Shown: positions 32,326 to 44,792, numbered from the stretch's first letter. The stretch is DNA of 64,000 nucleotides from Euptelea pleiosperma (GCA_035048495.1 CM068541.1:17243929-17307928); one strand, 5' to 3'. Made by a program: numbers and translations. The notes: a model not told the origin generated them from the letters alone.

Positions 32326-34244
32326 AATGTGTCTTAATATTTTGTACCTTCAATGGATCTTGAAAATGAAAATAGCTGTATTTTTTCTTTCACACCTCAC
32401 TCTATCATTTTTCTCAAACTTTGAGCCTTCACTTCTTTTCCTAAGAGACAACATAATATATACTTTCAGTCATACAAAGAAAAAGAAAAAAAAAACCCAA
32501 AAATGGCAAAGCAAAAAAGCAAAAAAAAAAAAAAAAAAAAAAAAGCAAAATAAAGAGATCGACACAAGTTTGACACATCAATACACCACTCCTGGTCCGC
32601 AAGAGTATAAATTATGAACGGCTTACTTTTTTCCTGGTCCTCACTTCTCATCTTTTTCACCAAGACCAAAACCTTTCTTTTCATCCCATAATAAAGCCTT
32701 TTTGATCCAAGATTAATTGAAGGTATATTGGTTAAGACATTTCTTGTTTTCATTTTGATCAACTGGCAATGAAGGGAGATGGTAATCTATAAAATATAGC
32801 ATAACTCGAAAGGGCGTGGTGAAAACCCAAAAGGGCATCACGAGTAAAAATGTCGAGTCATGGCAAGATCCAACACCACGGGCATAGTGAAAACCGAAAG
32901 GCACTAGTGCGCAACAATCACGTGGACCCAGCCCTAGTGAAAACTCTTATGGGCATCAGTGGCAAAAAAGGGAAAAAAATAAAAGAAGAAAAAAAAAAAC
33001 ACACACACACACACACACACAGACACACAAGGGCAAGTCGTGGAAACATTTACAGGAAATGGGATTACCATTCAGGGTCCATTCATGAGCAAGTCATGAA
33101 CGAAGATTCGAACCTGAAATGATGCTTGAGTAAGATTACTTACACCCTATCACTTGCTATCCTTAGAAGAAATTCATGATTGATTTTCCTATGATTGAAC
33201 CTTGTTTTAAAAAAAAAAAAAAAAGTACACACTTCTAGGAATGAAGGCCTTTTGCATTTCTTGTTTTTCTAGTTCACTCGCTAAGACAAGCTAATTAAAA
33301 AGGGGAAAAGGCTGCAATCTTAGCAAGCATTATAATGGCATCATCCACTCCAATGAACTACGAAGAAGGAACTAAGTCCAATACACTCAAGGTCACAGGC
33401 TCCGAGAGAATGATGACGATGATGTCTTTCCAGAAATAAAAAAAAAAAATTTTCTATCATCTCCCGCTGTAAATATTATACCCCCTTAGAATCATTTCAC
33501 TATCTTTTCTTTGTAGAATCACCTTTCAACCCTTCGTAAAAATTTAAAAAAGGAAAATCATCATACATTTTGCATTCGTATTTGCATTTATACATTCGTG
33601 ACCTATTTTTGTGCATGAGTGGCCTAATATGCTAATTGGTTCCTCATACCTCTTAGTAGAATACCATTCAAGATTAAGGTAAGTCTGATTACTGTTTCTT
33701 GGTCAAATGTTTGTATGGACTCTTATGAAGCAATCTAATCCATGTTGTCATTTATAAGACCCACATTGGGTCTTGTTAATATTGCTAGAATCGTATATAG
33801 ATCAAATTCTGCTTAAATATCGAGACTGAAAATCATTTAGTTAAATGAAGAATCATAAAGTAATGTTTGAGGAATCTTAAAAGATGAACATTTTTAATCA
33901 TCCCATCATAAGTTGATTATTTTGAAAGTTTAAACTTACAAGCGAGGTTCAACTCTAGGTTGCCAAAGAATTGCAATTAAACTAGGGGCCTCAATTAAAG
34001 TTAAAATTTTTCTGTATGACTAGTGACCTTGTAAGTATCCAAAATGGGCTAAGACTCTAATCATACAATTGCACTGAGTTTTTTTAAATTTGAGAGGACT
34101 CAAACGAAGCCAAAAGATTCCTAAAGAAGCTAGTGGAGACAGTCTCGATGTTTAATCATTATTTGGTATATATAGGCTTCTTTGTGCCAAAATGTTCTTT
34201 ATTATCTAAAAAAATCTTTGTCGTTCATTGGTCAACCAATTTCG
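32326..34244 (+). other. 3' non-coding region of the inner element
   Basis: No coding signal. It holds an A-run at 32515-32545, a (CA)n tract at 33000-33029, and about three diverged ~55-bp units with GTGAAAAC(C)C...GGGCATC between 32815 and 32965. Long 3' regions with low-order repeats are common in Ogre/Tat elements. Confidence 0.6.
33000..33029. repeat. (CA)n microsatellite
   Basis: About 13 CA units with one interruption (AGACACACAA). Confidence 0.85.
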
Positions 34245-34259
34245 CCAAAGAGGGGCAAT
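34245..34259 (+). other. Polypurine tract of the inner element
   Basis: GCCAAAGAGGGGCAAT lies immediately before the 3' LTR start TGTAAACACC. It is the expected site for plus-strand DNA priming. Confidence 0.75.
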
Positions 34260-36423
34260 TGTAAACACCCCATTTTGGCACGATCTTCTACGGTCTCGAG
34301 CTTCTTCTTTTTTGGTCAAGGGATTATTTTATAAATCTCAACCCTTAGGATATTCCTACCTAATCGTAGAGCCTTAATTAGAACCATCAACCACCCTTAG
34401 ATAACACTTTTAGAACCCAAAACCATCATTAGGAAGCCCTATCATAAGCTATTAGAATTTAATCAAAGGTTTGACTTTTGTTGATAAATGATCAAAAATT
34501 ACTTGTATCTTTGATTTTACCATTAAATTTGATCAAAATCAAAAGTATTTGTTTTTAACTCCTTTATTTTTTAAAAGAAAAGTGATTTTATTAAAATCTA
34601 ATGGCTCGATCATAAGGTCATGGCTTTTGTTGGACTAATTTGTAAATGATCTCAATTTTTGATATTTTGTGTGTCAATGAGATATCTACCTTTGAAAAGT
34701 ACTTTGAATGATCTTTCAAAATATTTTTGTCTTGTCAATTTTGGATTTAAAATGAGCATTTTATCAATGATTGATTAAAACTCTAGATGTATGGTCTTGA
34801 TATGTGTAAATGTACCAAGGTTCATATATCATGACACACTTTGATGATATTACTTAAGCTTATCCATCCAACTCACCAAACTCCCATACTTTCCCATTTT
34901 ATCTATACCTTTTTTGTTTATTCTTTGCACATAAATTTCCTACAACTTTTTAACTTTCTAGATTGCCCAACTTTTTCCTAACAAATTAAAAAATTTCTTA
35001 ACATATCCATATAGGACAAACCCCATTTTTACTCTTTTACCCACAAATGACTTAACTACCATTTTTCTTATTTCCAAACTACCCCAGACCCTTACTTTTT
35101 ACCTATAAATACCCCCTCACTCCTTTTAGAAAGGGATCCCTTCAAGCCCTCTCTTTAGGCCTAGAAAAACTCTTGCAAAATAGTTTCTTAAGTTCTCCAA
35201 AAATCCTTAGAAATCTCAAAAATCCTCCAAAGACCCTCTTATTTTAAGAGATTAAGTGAAAGGAGGAAGAATTTTTGTTCTTGCTCACTTCATTTTTTCT
35301 TGTTTTTAAGAATAAGAGGAAGAAAAAGAAGAAGAAAAGGCCAAGAAAAGAAGAATGACCATTTACAAGGTACAATATAAACAACATAAGTTTTTTTTCT
35401 TTCTAACAATGTAACTACATGGGAAGGCTAAGCCACCCTACTTTATTTGTTCTTTTTATTTTCTATCTAACTTCTATTTTATGCTTTGTTAGTTCTTTAT
35501 TTTAGTTCTTTTTTCTTATTTTCTTTATAATTGTATTTTTTTACTTTCTCTCTCTAGCAATGTAACCACATGGGAAGGCTATGCCACCCTATTCATTTTT
35601 TTCTTTATTTGTCTTTTTTTCTATTTACTTAGCTTTAGATTATTGTATGATTAGTTAGTTTTTTTTACTTTAGTTTATCTTTCTTGCTTACTTTATGTTA
35701 TCTTTTTTACTTTTTCTCTCTATCAATATAACCACATGGAAGGCTATGCCACCCTATTCTTTTTTTTTTATTTATTTATTTTTTATTCTATTTACTTAGC
35801 TCTATATTATTGCATGATTAGTTAGTTCTTTACTTTAGTTTGTCTTTCTTGCTTTCCTTATATTGTCTTTTTTTACTTTTTCTCTCTAGTATATATGGAG
35901 AATCCGAAATGTTTGCATAGTAGGGTATTCTCACATTTTCTTTTATGTTCTCTCTTTTTCTCCCTAATAAGTGGAGAACCCGAAATACGTGCATAGTAGG
36001 GTATTCCCACATTTTCTCTTATATTTTCTCTTTTTCTCCCTAATATGTGGAGAACCCGAAATGCTTGCATAGTAGGGTATTCTCACATTTTTCTTTTATG
36101 TTCTTTTATATGTAGATTCTTCTTTTTCTTAAACGATAACTTGAGAGGATGATTGAGGGTACAAGAGTAGGTAAACGTTTAAATACAGGTAAGTTGGGAT
36201 GCCTAACACCTTCTCCAATTTATAAATGACTCACTTACCTAATGATCTCTCAAATGGTTAGTAGATCAATGGAGTCACTAATTTGTATTTTGCTCATTTT
36301 AAAAAGGTATATCATTATCTATTTTCAAACCCGGTGGCCAATCACACCGTTAAAAAAGGGTTGGTGGCGACTCCATAAGATTTGGCCTTTTTTGTGCCTC
36401 TAGACGAATTGTGCTATCTCACA
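34260..36423 (+). repeat. 3' LTR of the inner Ogre-like element
   Basis: Matches 18607-20760 end to end, including TATAAATA at 35104-35111, the three AACCACATGG...AAGGCT units (about 35405-35740) and the three GCATAGTAGGGTATTC units (about 35890-36095). The minus-strand ORFs at 35830-36070 are shadows of that repeat. Followed by the CCTAT duplication. Confidence 0.92.
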
Positions 36424-36482
36424 CCTATCCTTTGATTGATTCGATCTGAGAGTCAGTCTATCGCACCCCTTTATCTCCTCTG

Positions 36483-38135
36483 ATGGCAGATGAACGGCCA
36501 CTGTATGAGACCTACTACAGTTTCTCTAAAAATCTAGGTAATCACTCTCAACAATGGTATGACAATTCTGCGTATCATCATGATACTCTAGTCTCGCAAC
36601 CTTCTATGGGGTATGACAATTACAGAGATTCGGAGTACAACTCTGTACTCTAAGAGCTTAAAAACTCAGTCGCTGCTCTTAATGTTGCAGTCCAGCGACC
36701 TGTGCACAATTCCCAGTCTGTAGGATATTACCCTCCTATCCAGCAAGATGTATGTACCTTTCCACCTCCAATGCAGACATCCTATGATAACAATTATTAT
36801 CCGGACAATAGGAGCCACCATAACTTTGGTTGGGAACAGTCTGCCCTCATCCAGCAACTATCGCAGGATAATTATCCTCCCGGGTTCCATCAACCCAATG
36901 GAGGGTATGATTGGCAATACTCACAATCTCAGTACCCGTCATATCCACAGAATGACTATTCTGATCAACAGTGGGCCCCTCAGGATTTCAATAGTCAACA
37001 GCTAGTCTCAGACTCCACTCTGCCTTACAACTTTCATACCCAGTCGGATTACAATCAAGAGTTGGCACCTCAGCTTTCCTTGGCTGAACCGCCTCTGTTG
37101 GCTACTAAACCCAGTCTAGAGGACCTTCTCTCTCAGTACATTGCCCAGCAACAATAGTATTTTCAAGGTCTAGAGCACTAACAACAACAATCTATGGAGA
37201 GCTTGGAATAATGTCTAGTTCAATTAGAAAATGAAAGAGAGGAAATCAACTTCACTAGCCCCCCAATAGCCTATGCTAAGGAGAGTGACATGGCCACTAT
37301 CTATAATGAGGAGTAGCACAATTGGACCAAGTACCAGAATTGCTAGGATGAAATAGAAGGTGTTACCACCCCTAGATCAAGCCCGATTATTGAGAAGCCA
37401 GTGTATCTTTATTTGGTGCCTTTAACAACACCAAATCTTGAACCTACCTTAGAGCAACCTATTTCTCACTCTACCTCTGCTGACCCTGATGACGATCTTT
37501 ATGACACTGAGCTATGTCTCGATCGTAGGATCCCAACTGTCCTAGATCTACCGTTACTCCCCACCTCCCTTGGATTGTGCAACAATAGTGATGAACTCGA
37601 GTCTCAATCTTTGGTGCCCTTAACAGCACCAACTTCTGGACTGAGCACAGAGGAAACCAGTTCCATCTTTATCTCTGATAATTCTTTCTCTGCCCTGGAT
37701 GCATACATTCCTACCGATGAGCCGTGTCTAGAACATGGGACTCCCGCTGTCATGGACCTACCGTTCTCCACCGAGGAGGAACATATTGAGTGTAGGGATT
37801 GGAACACCCCTATCACATCAGGAAACATCGAGGAAAAGGTCCACAGTTTTCATCCGCCACCCTACGTCGTTATTGTTGATGACCCGAGTGCCGTAGAGAG
37901 TCTAATTCAGGACTCCCCCGAGGAAATATTATCCAAGTGTCAAGAACACTTTGCGCCTGACTTCAACTCGGAGTCAGGCAGTTATTCTATTACTGATCTG
38001 CAGGAGTCTGCTCCATTCAGATACATTCTCGCAAAACTCAATGAGTTTGCGGCTCTGCTAACCACGGTCAGAGAACCCACTACTACTCTCCTCTCAGTCT
38101 TTTCTGAGAAGCATCTTCCCTCCCCGCTGAACTAA
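36483..38135 (+). pseudogene. Gag-C-like Gln/Tyr-rich ORF of the outer element
   Basis: One frame (frame 3) runs from an ATG at 36483 (MADERPLYETYY) to TAA at 38135, about 550 codons, with about six in-frame stops (first near 36651, the others between 37155 and 37345). The first third is rich in Tyr, Gln, Pro and Asn and includes NRSHHNFGWEQ, which resembles the NHPNFSW-type motif of Athila gag C-termini. It is followed by SLEDLLSQYIAQQQ and a CLVQLENEREEINF segment, again in Athila order. The rest (37401-38135) is acidic and Ser/Thr/Pro-rich with no known domain. No zinc knuckle and no pol follow. The nested element sits about 55 bp upstream of the ATG. Every stop can be read as a Gln codon changed by C-to-T. 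It may be a degraded gag or a private protein of a non-autonomous element. Confidence 0.6.
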
Positions 38136-40240
38136 ATATTTTTGCGGGTCTACTTAGAGAATTTACTGTCCTTCTCTCAGTTTACACTGAGAAAGACCTG
38201 GTCTACACAGGTATACCTAGACAAGGGATAGGATAACTGTCTCCATTCTCCTTTAGGTGTCAAGAAGACTACAGATTCACTCAGTCTCCATGAGTTTCAA
38301 CTTGGTTGGGGGTACTTGATATACCCCCGACATGTCTAGCTGAAGACGTAAAACTTAGCACTTTCGGAAAGGCAATTTCAGGATTCCTAGAGTACATGAG
38401 TCTCATGTATTTGTTATTAACAGTTATATCATTGGAAATGCAGGTACATTCATTCTTCCGATCATCAGGTACCACACACTGTCGAGTTTCTGCCGACTTG
38501 GTAACATCTTCCCTGAACCTTTGCATCCTCATCATCGATTTTTCATCATTTTATGTCCCGGTCATGAGCACCGAGGACGATGCTATATTTTGGTTGGGGG
38601 TGGGTATTTACCAAAACTCATATATTCATTTTTATAAATTAAAAAAAATCTTGTTTTTGGGCGGTTTTCGATGTTTTTCAAAGTTTTCTAGAATTTAAAA
38701 AATGTGTCAAATACCCTGACTTTGATTAACTGAAAATCTCCGTTAAGTTAGTATTGAGGATGAAAATTTTTGTTAAAGGTTAGCTTTGAGTCAAGTCAAG
38801 CGTGGCTACAGCAGGTTTGAAAACTTAGAAAAACTCAGATTTGGCACAATTGTACACTATCAACATCAGAGTCATCCTAAGTTTAGAAACTCTAGAGATC
38901 CTGTGAGAAGAATTGTGGAGACCTAACCCAGTGAGCTTTCTTGCCTTTAATCATTTAAGAGGATTATACAACAATCCTGAGTCACAAGATGACTCACTAT
39001 TTTTCATGCCCGCAATATTTGTTGAGAGATCTCATTATCCTTTACTTCGATCATAAAACTCGGAACGACATCAACATTGGATTACCACGACAGAACCTTC
39101 TCTGAATCCAGTCAAAATAGTATACATGATAGTGTAAATCTTAGAAAATGATTGAGGCCATCTTTCTTAACCGTTTAGCCTTTTTACTCACCTAAATTAT
39201 ACTTCATTAGAAATCCTTTGAACCCTTCTATAAAAGCCTTTTCTTTGTTAACCCATCAACCTAAAACCCAGTCCAGCTATGAAGCATGACTGGCTACCCT
39301 TATTTTGAGATGGACAAAAAAAAAGAACTGATGTGGGTGTACTGTGACAAAAAAAGTAAAGAAGAAAAAATCAAAAGGAAAAGAAAGTGGTTCAAGCTGA
39401 AAATAAAATATGGAAAGAAAGTATGAAAAAGAGCTAAAAATAAATTGAGCAGCCTCAGAAATATCGAGAAAAAGAGAAAAATACGAAAAAAAAAGAACCA
39501 GATAATGGTGCTACACTACAGGAAAAATGGAAAAACATGGAGATATTCTCTCAAGGTCTTTGGAATCCTATATCCCTTATTTTTCTACACCTGACCTAAG
39601 CCTCATTACAACCGAGGAAAGTCCTACTTGATTCTAGGATAGCATGATTATAAAATATGGAGATTGGAGGAAGAGAAGCTATAGAGTTTGATCTGACGTT
39701 CCCGAGTGAAGTGATATTTCAATCATGAGATCTTCTTTTGTTAAAGATGTCCTTCATTCAAATAATACATATGTGAGATCTTTGCTTCATATATCAACAC
39801 ATCTCCTCACATATAAATTGAATCATTCCTGAGTGATTCATTCAAATAATACATATGTGAGATCTTTGCTTCATATATCAACACATCTCCTCACATATAA
39901 ATTGAATCATTCCTGAGTGATTCAAATCTGAGTGGTTTACAAGTGAGATTTGAGGTCGAGCCATAAGAACTTAGAGGTGATCTAGAAATCTTTATTGTCG
40001 AATGATGAGAATGTTGAGCACACACACGCACGCAGAGTCTGACTATTCTAGGTCTTGATTATCATTCTGTAGTCTTGCCAAAACTTCCCAACTCTTTGCT
40101 AGCCTGAAATTATTTTGCATGCATTCGATGATTTGATAAACGATGTTTTTCCTAAACTAATATGAAAAAGTGTGTAGCATGTGCAGAGCCCTTTTAAGCT
40201 CATTTATTTGGCACTAATTGTCAAGGATTGGCAATATGCT
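38136..40240 (+). other. 3' non-coding region of the outer element
   Basis: No pol domain is present. G-rich patches TTGGTTGGGGGTAC (about 38302) and TTGGTTGGGGGTGGG (about 38590) resemble polypurine tracts seen after ORFs in Athila-type elements. An A-rich stretch at 39310-39500 contains many AAAGAAAA runs. A perfect 84-bp tandem duplication is at 39753-39924. Confidence 0.5.
39753..39924. repeat. Perfect tandem duplication, 84-bp period
   Basis: The unit beginning TTCATTCAAATAATACATAT at 39753 is repeated without a visible mismatch from 39837; each copy ends CCTGAGTGATTCA. Confidence 0.9.
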
Positions 40241-40252
40241 GGGTGGGGATTG
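40241..40252 (+). other. Polypurine tract of the outer element
   Basis: GGGTGGGGATTG directly before the 3' LTR start (TGATATTC at 40253). Short, with T interruptions, but in the right place. Confidence 0.5.
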
Positions 40253-43200
40253 TGATATTCGTTCAAAAGTGCTTATTTTAAGCAATTATCCTTTTAGCGT
40301 TATCGCATTCTCCTACGTAAAATGCTCTATTTATCTACTTTTCTATGTAAGAGTCTCTTCTGTTGCGTAGAACACACTTTTCTAGACGAAATGGTATATT
40401 TGCATGTATTAAACACTTTTTTGGAAGTCCAGATATAAAGCCATTCTGATTAAGTCTTATTACACGCTTCTTCTGTTGTAGGAAACCTTAAGTGGATGAT
40501 TCTCGAGACTTGCGGGCCGAAATCGATCATGAAAACCTATTATCAAAGCTTAAAAAGCCTACTGGCTATGACTAGAAGATATGGGCCAAATACGGGCTGA
40601 ACAAGAGCATCGAAGAGTTGACCCAAAGAACGAAGACAGCGGGAGAGCCAATGACCAAGAGACGGACCAAGGCATTTAAAGCCACATGAATCAACAAGAA
40701 ATGATGGTCTGCTTTACTGGTAAAGCGTGAGGAGCGACACAATGAAGACCAGGGTTCTGGACCCTTTGCCAGCTCTTTTCTCTGTATTTTCTCTCTCATC
40801 TCTCCTAATTCTCTCTCTCTCATCTCCACTTCAACCAGTCGATCATCTGATCAACCGTCCTGTCATTCTCACCACACGATCTCTCCCCCGTCACCCATCT
40901 AATCCCTTACTTGGCCAATCATCATCTATCCATGCCCTCAATTCAACCATTCGATCAATCAATTGGCCATCAAATCGATCAATCGATCATCCGATCTCTC
41001 CACTCTCAATATTTAGCCATTGGATCCCCTTGATCTCATCCGCTCATCATCCGATCGATCGATCACCATCATCTCAACCCTTGATCACCACGGCCTATGA
41101 TCATCCCATTTGCATGGACCCTACTCGGAGACATTTAAGCTGTGTTTGATTACACGAAATGTTTTCCCGAGAAAATACATCTGTGATATACCTTAAATGG
41201 CTGATTGATGGCAACTAAGAACACATATTTCAATCGTGCGAGAAAATAAAGGTGTATTCTTAGGTGAAAATCAATTCTCACCTATTTGGATGGGAAATGA
41301 ATTCTGGGTTTAGTAGGAAAGATCATCCAGATTTAAGTGGCTTGTTGGGGAAAATTATACAAATTTTTACTAGCTATCTAACAATGGACAGTTGTGTTTT
41401 CCTCGGGAAAATGTAATTTTCCAACTGGGTAATCCAAACGGGGCCTTAGATTTATTCTCCACCATGGAGGAAATCTCTTTGGATCTAGATCCAACGGTTG
41501 AGGCAAGATGAGCCTCACACATATTTAAGGAGGAGAGGCCGAAACCTAAAGTTGGCCCTCTCCCCCCCCTCTTCCTTTTTACTTCTCTTCTTTCTTCTTC
41601 CTTCCTCTTCCTCTTCTCTTCCGGCGGGTTCCTCCGGCGAGCTGGTGCAGCACAGCACCCCCATTCTCACCGTCTTCTTCTTCTTTTTCTTCTTCTTCTT
41701 CTTCTTCTTCTTCTTGGTCTTCTCCTACCGGAGTTGCAAGCCTGCAACTCCGGCCGCTAGCTGCTGCTCCTTGCTGCCGAAAAACAGCACCAACTCTATC
41801 TCAGTCGCCGGCATGCAGCACAACACCCCCATTCTCACCGTCTTCTTCTTCTTCTTCTTCTTACAGCAAGAAATACTGCCCTTCACTCTAGCAAAGACCA
41901 TCGAAGTGCCTGCAACACACAAACGGTGCTGGTTCTCTCCACCGTTTGTGTCCTCTCCACGCCATCAATGCCGGTGAACACCTCGCCTGCGCATCCCACT
42001 TGCTGCCTCTCCAACCCAGCCACCATACGGTAGGTATTCCTCTCCTCTTCTCCAACTCTTCATCTTCTTTTCTTCTTCTCCTTCTTCGTCTTTTTCTCCT
42101 TCTTCTTCCACTTCCTACTCGCCGGAGTTGCCACCTGCAACTTCCGGCCACCACTACCACTTGCCACCGTCTCCTTTATTCCACCATCACCGTAGATAGC
42201 CACCACCGTCAACAGCACCATCCCAACGCCTCCATCCTCATCACCAAGGCTTGCCGAAGTTGCATGCGTGCAACTATAGTGTCTCCTTCTTCCATAGCCA
42301 CCTGCTACCATTGTCAGCCTCTCCAATCACTTCCGGAGTTGCTGGTTTGCAACTTCGGCCCAAAGTTTCTACAACTTGGCCTGCTTCTCCCCTCTCTAGG
42401 TGCGCCTGTAACCTGCTCATCTGCAACCCTCAAGTCAAAAACCAGTCCGCAGAACCACCTTCTCCTTCTCCATCTTCTTCTTCTCATTCACGCTCTCAGC
42501 CACTACATCACCAAAACCACTACCACTTCACGGCCTACAAGTGCAGGCCGTGCCGCCTCCTTCTTCCTCGTCTTTTCCCTCCAAGAAAGCCACCAAAGTC
42601 ACCATGGCCTCACTTGGCCCGTTTTCATGGCCATCCCATTCTCGGGATGATTCACTCAAGATAAGTTCAAAAAAAAATCTCTCTTCTCTTTCTCTCTCTA
42701 CCATTTTCTTTCTCTCTTTATCACTTTCTCTCTCTTCTCTAGGTTCTCTCTCTAGAACCTTCACTTTCTCTCTACTTTCCCTTTCTAGATCTCAACCTTT
42801 CTCTCTCTAGGTTTCATCCTCTAGTTCCTCTATCTAAGGTGAGTTTCTCTCTCTACCATGTTCTCTCTCATCCCTTTGTTTCTCTATTTAGGACTAAGTC
42901 TCTCATTTTCTCTTTCTAAATCCTCTATTTCTCTCTCTAATTTTCATGCTTTCTAGTTAGGTTTTCTTGCTTGTTTTATGATTGTATGCACATTTGATAA
43001 ATCAATAAAGCAATTTGATTATTATGTTTTGGTGTTTTTCAGTGCATCTTAATTCAGAAATTGTCACTAAAATCATGTTTTCAATCTCTTATAATCACCA
43101 CTCTCACCTCTCCATCAATTTTTCGTAGAAATTATGTTATCTTATGTTCTCTTTTGCACTAACCCGACTAATCCCGAGTGTGGATCGACATCCGACATGA

Positions 43201-43311
43201 ATCCCTATGCTAGAATATCTTATTTTTGCAGGATTAAGAACTGGATCAATTACAAATCTTGTTGAAATTAGGGTTTTTGTAACCAACAACGCGGGAAAAA
43301 TCCTACTTTCA
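40253..43311 (+). repeat. 3' LTR of the outer element (family A)
   Basis: 3,059 bp, collinear with 13833-16871. It contains the MITE (41138-41445), four hairpin counterparts (41728-42551), a longer (TTC)n run at about 41680-41715 than the 5' LTR has, a donor-like site at 42839, AATAAA at 43004-43009 and an acceptor-like site at 43231. It ends CTACTTTCA, then TGGAC. Confidence 0.92.
41138..41445. mobile_element. Tourist-like MITE inside the 3' LTR
   Basis: Counterpart of 14728-15034, with TTA at 41135-41137 and 41446-41448. It was copied together with the LTR, so it entered the LTR before the outer element transposed. Confidence 0.85.
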
Positions 43312-43316
43312 TGGAC
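43312..43316. repeat. Target-site duplication of the outer element, right
   Basis: TGGAC, identical to 13828-13832. Confidence 0.9.
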
Positions 43317-44374
43317 CATATGGGGCAAAACTTCTAATGTTCAGAATCAATTGGACTTGAGTACAATCGATTGGACCATATGGGATAGAACTTCTAATGT
43401 TCAGAATCGATTGGACCTGAGTACAATCGATTGCAGTCACGAACAAAAACCCATCCTAATAGTACAATCGATTGGACTTCGTAGAAATTGTCAAATTTCA
43501 GATCCAGTTTTTGTGGTCCCACTTCCCTACTAATTGCACGACCTTGGGGTTTAGTTTTCTTAAAAATAGAGCACTCTAGAGCTATACAAATTACACAACA
43601 AGAGAGAAAAGAATAAACTTTATATTTTGAGAATAGTCCTTGTTTAGAAGAGAAAAGCCATAGTTTCCATTATTCATCTTGTGAGGTTTTATTTTCCATA
43701 GATCAAAGTTGAGAGCTTGATCCGACACTGCCTAGGTTTTCCATTTATTACCTTAATCTAGAAGTCAGAGAAGTACTAGTGTGACTCAACACTCTTAAGC
43801 AACTGTGAGGTTCAGAGTGTACTGAATCTTTCACCTTCAGCAGAGATTGTCGTGTAAGAAATAAGATTAGATCGAAGGTAGGTCTGGGGAGTACCAAACC
43901 GAACAAGCGACAAAGGCTTCATGATTGGAAGGGCGCGTGGAGCCAGAGGATGTGGACGCACCGATAGTGGGCGTTGGCTAAGGTTGAAAGCTGCATTTGC
44001 AACGATGCTGCATAGGTAACTTCTGTAACTCATAACTTTCCAGTTAGTGATTCTTTTCGTCTAGATGTGGTCCCGTGGTTTTCCTTGGCTAAGGTTTCCA
44101 CGTAAAAACTCTTGTCTTGTGGATTGTTTGATTGTTGTTCTGCTAATTGTTTTGATTAACCCAAGCGACAAGAAGAGAATATATCACGGAGATATATTTG
44201 ATTCGAGTCGATTGAGATAATCCATTATTTATCAATCAACTATTTTCATTGTGGCATGCGAGTTTATTTACCCTACCAGACCAGTAAAATGGTTTAGGTT
44301 AAAGAATTTTAAATACCTAATCATCCTCCCCCCTTCTAGGTATTCTAAGTAAAAGAGACCGAACTGGAATTTCA
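43317..44374 (+). mobile_element. Family-C solo LTR, right part
   Basis: Continues the LTR that began at 13317. It contains repeated TACAATCGATTGGAC units with CATATGGG(A/G) (43317-43475) and ends GAACTGGAATTTCA, matching the end of the copy at 52151-53355. The ORF at 43207-43533 crosses the junction and is an artefact. Confidence 0.8.
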
Positions 44375-44792
44375 AGGGAGATCCGCATAAATCAACCCAA
44401 AACAAGAATCAAAATAGATGGATCCGTTAGGGATTCAAAGGAGAGAAAGAAATTGAGAAAACACAAAAAGACTCAATTTCAAAAGGCGAACAAGGGTCTT
44501 TAAAGTTCGGTTCCCATCAGTCTAGTCGATTGTACTCCCTGATCGATTGGGAAAATGCACCAATTGATTGGAGCTATCAGACTTCAAAGAAATAACTCTA
44601 CAAAATAATCAGCCACTCCCACTATTACTACTCCAAGTAAGAACCTTAGGAAAAATTATATTATAATCAGTCAACGAGATTTTTCTAGAGCATCACTAAA
44701 CTAGAAAATACAATCAAGAATGATTTAATCATTATATAAGATATGTGAATTGAATGCAAATCATACAAAGTCAATGAGTGATGGGGAGTAAC
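44375..44792. other. Spacer, no gene recognised
   Basis: Right half of the locus that received the family-C solo LTR. It has three ATCGATT/ATTGATTGG motifs near 44520-44565 like those in family-C LTRs, so it may be an older fragment of the same family. Confidence 0.4.

Larger units (their letters stand above)
18607..36423 (+). mobile_element. Inner 17.8 kb Ty3/gypsy element, Ogre/Tat-like
   Basis: LTRs of 2,154 bp (18607-20760) and 2,164 bp (34260-36423) start TGTA(G/A)ACACCCC and end CTATCTCACA, flanked by a perfect CCTAT duplication. The internal region (20761-34259) has ORF1 before gag, gag, protease, an apparent intron, RT, RNase H, a second RNase H and integrase. An extra upstream ORF, dual RNase H and a pro-pol intron are known features of the Ogre/Tat lineage. 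Stops and frameshifts in every ORF show that the copy is inactive. The first ~280 bases of the two LTRs differ at about 5% by hand count. Confidence 0.92.
13833..43311 (+). mobile_element. Outer 29.5 kb LTR element: non-autonomous, Athila-like
   Basis: The 5' LTR is 13833-16871 and the 3' LTR 40253-43311, both beginning TGATATTCG and ending in CA, flanked by a perfect TGGAC duplication. A primer-binding site matching 14 bases of the tRNA-Asp 3' end follows the 5' LTR after two bases, and a purine run precedes the 3' LTR. tRNA-Asp priming is known for the Athila lineage of Ty3/gypsy. With the nested insertion (18607-36423) removed, the internal region is about 5.6 kb and holds one gag-C-like ORF (36483-38135); no protease, RT, RNase H or integrase was seen outside the nested element. 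It therefore looks like a large non-autonomous derivative that depended on a relative's enzymes. A rough hand comparison of the first ~330 bases of the LTRs suggests about 5-6% divergence. Confidence 0.85.

Noticed and set aside
35830..36070. Two minus-strand ORFs with repeated LGRKRENIKENV-like text
   Set aside because: These are the reverse translation of the ~75-bp repeats in the inner LTR; the matching region of the 5' LTR does not keep them open.
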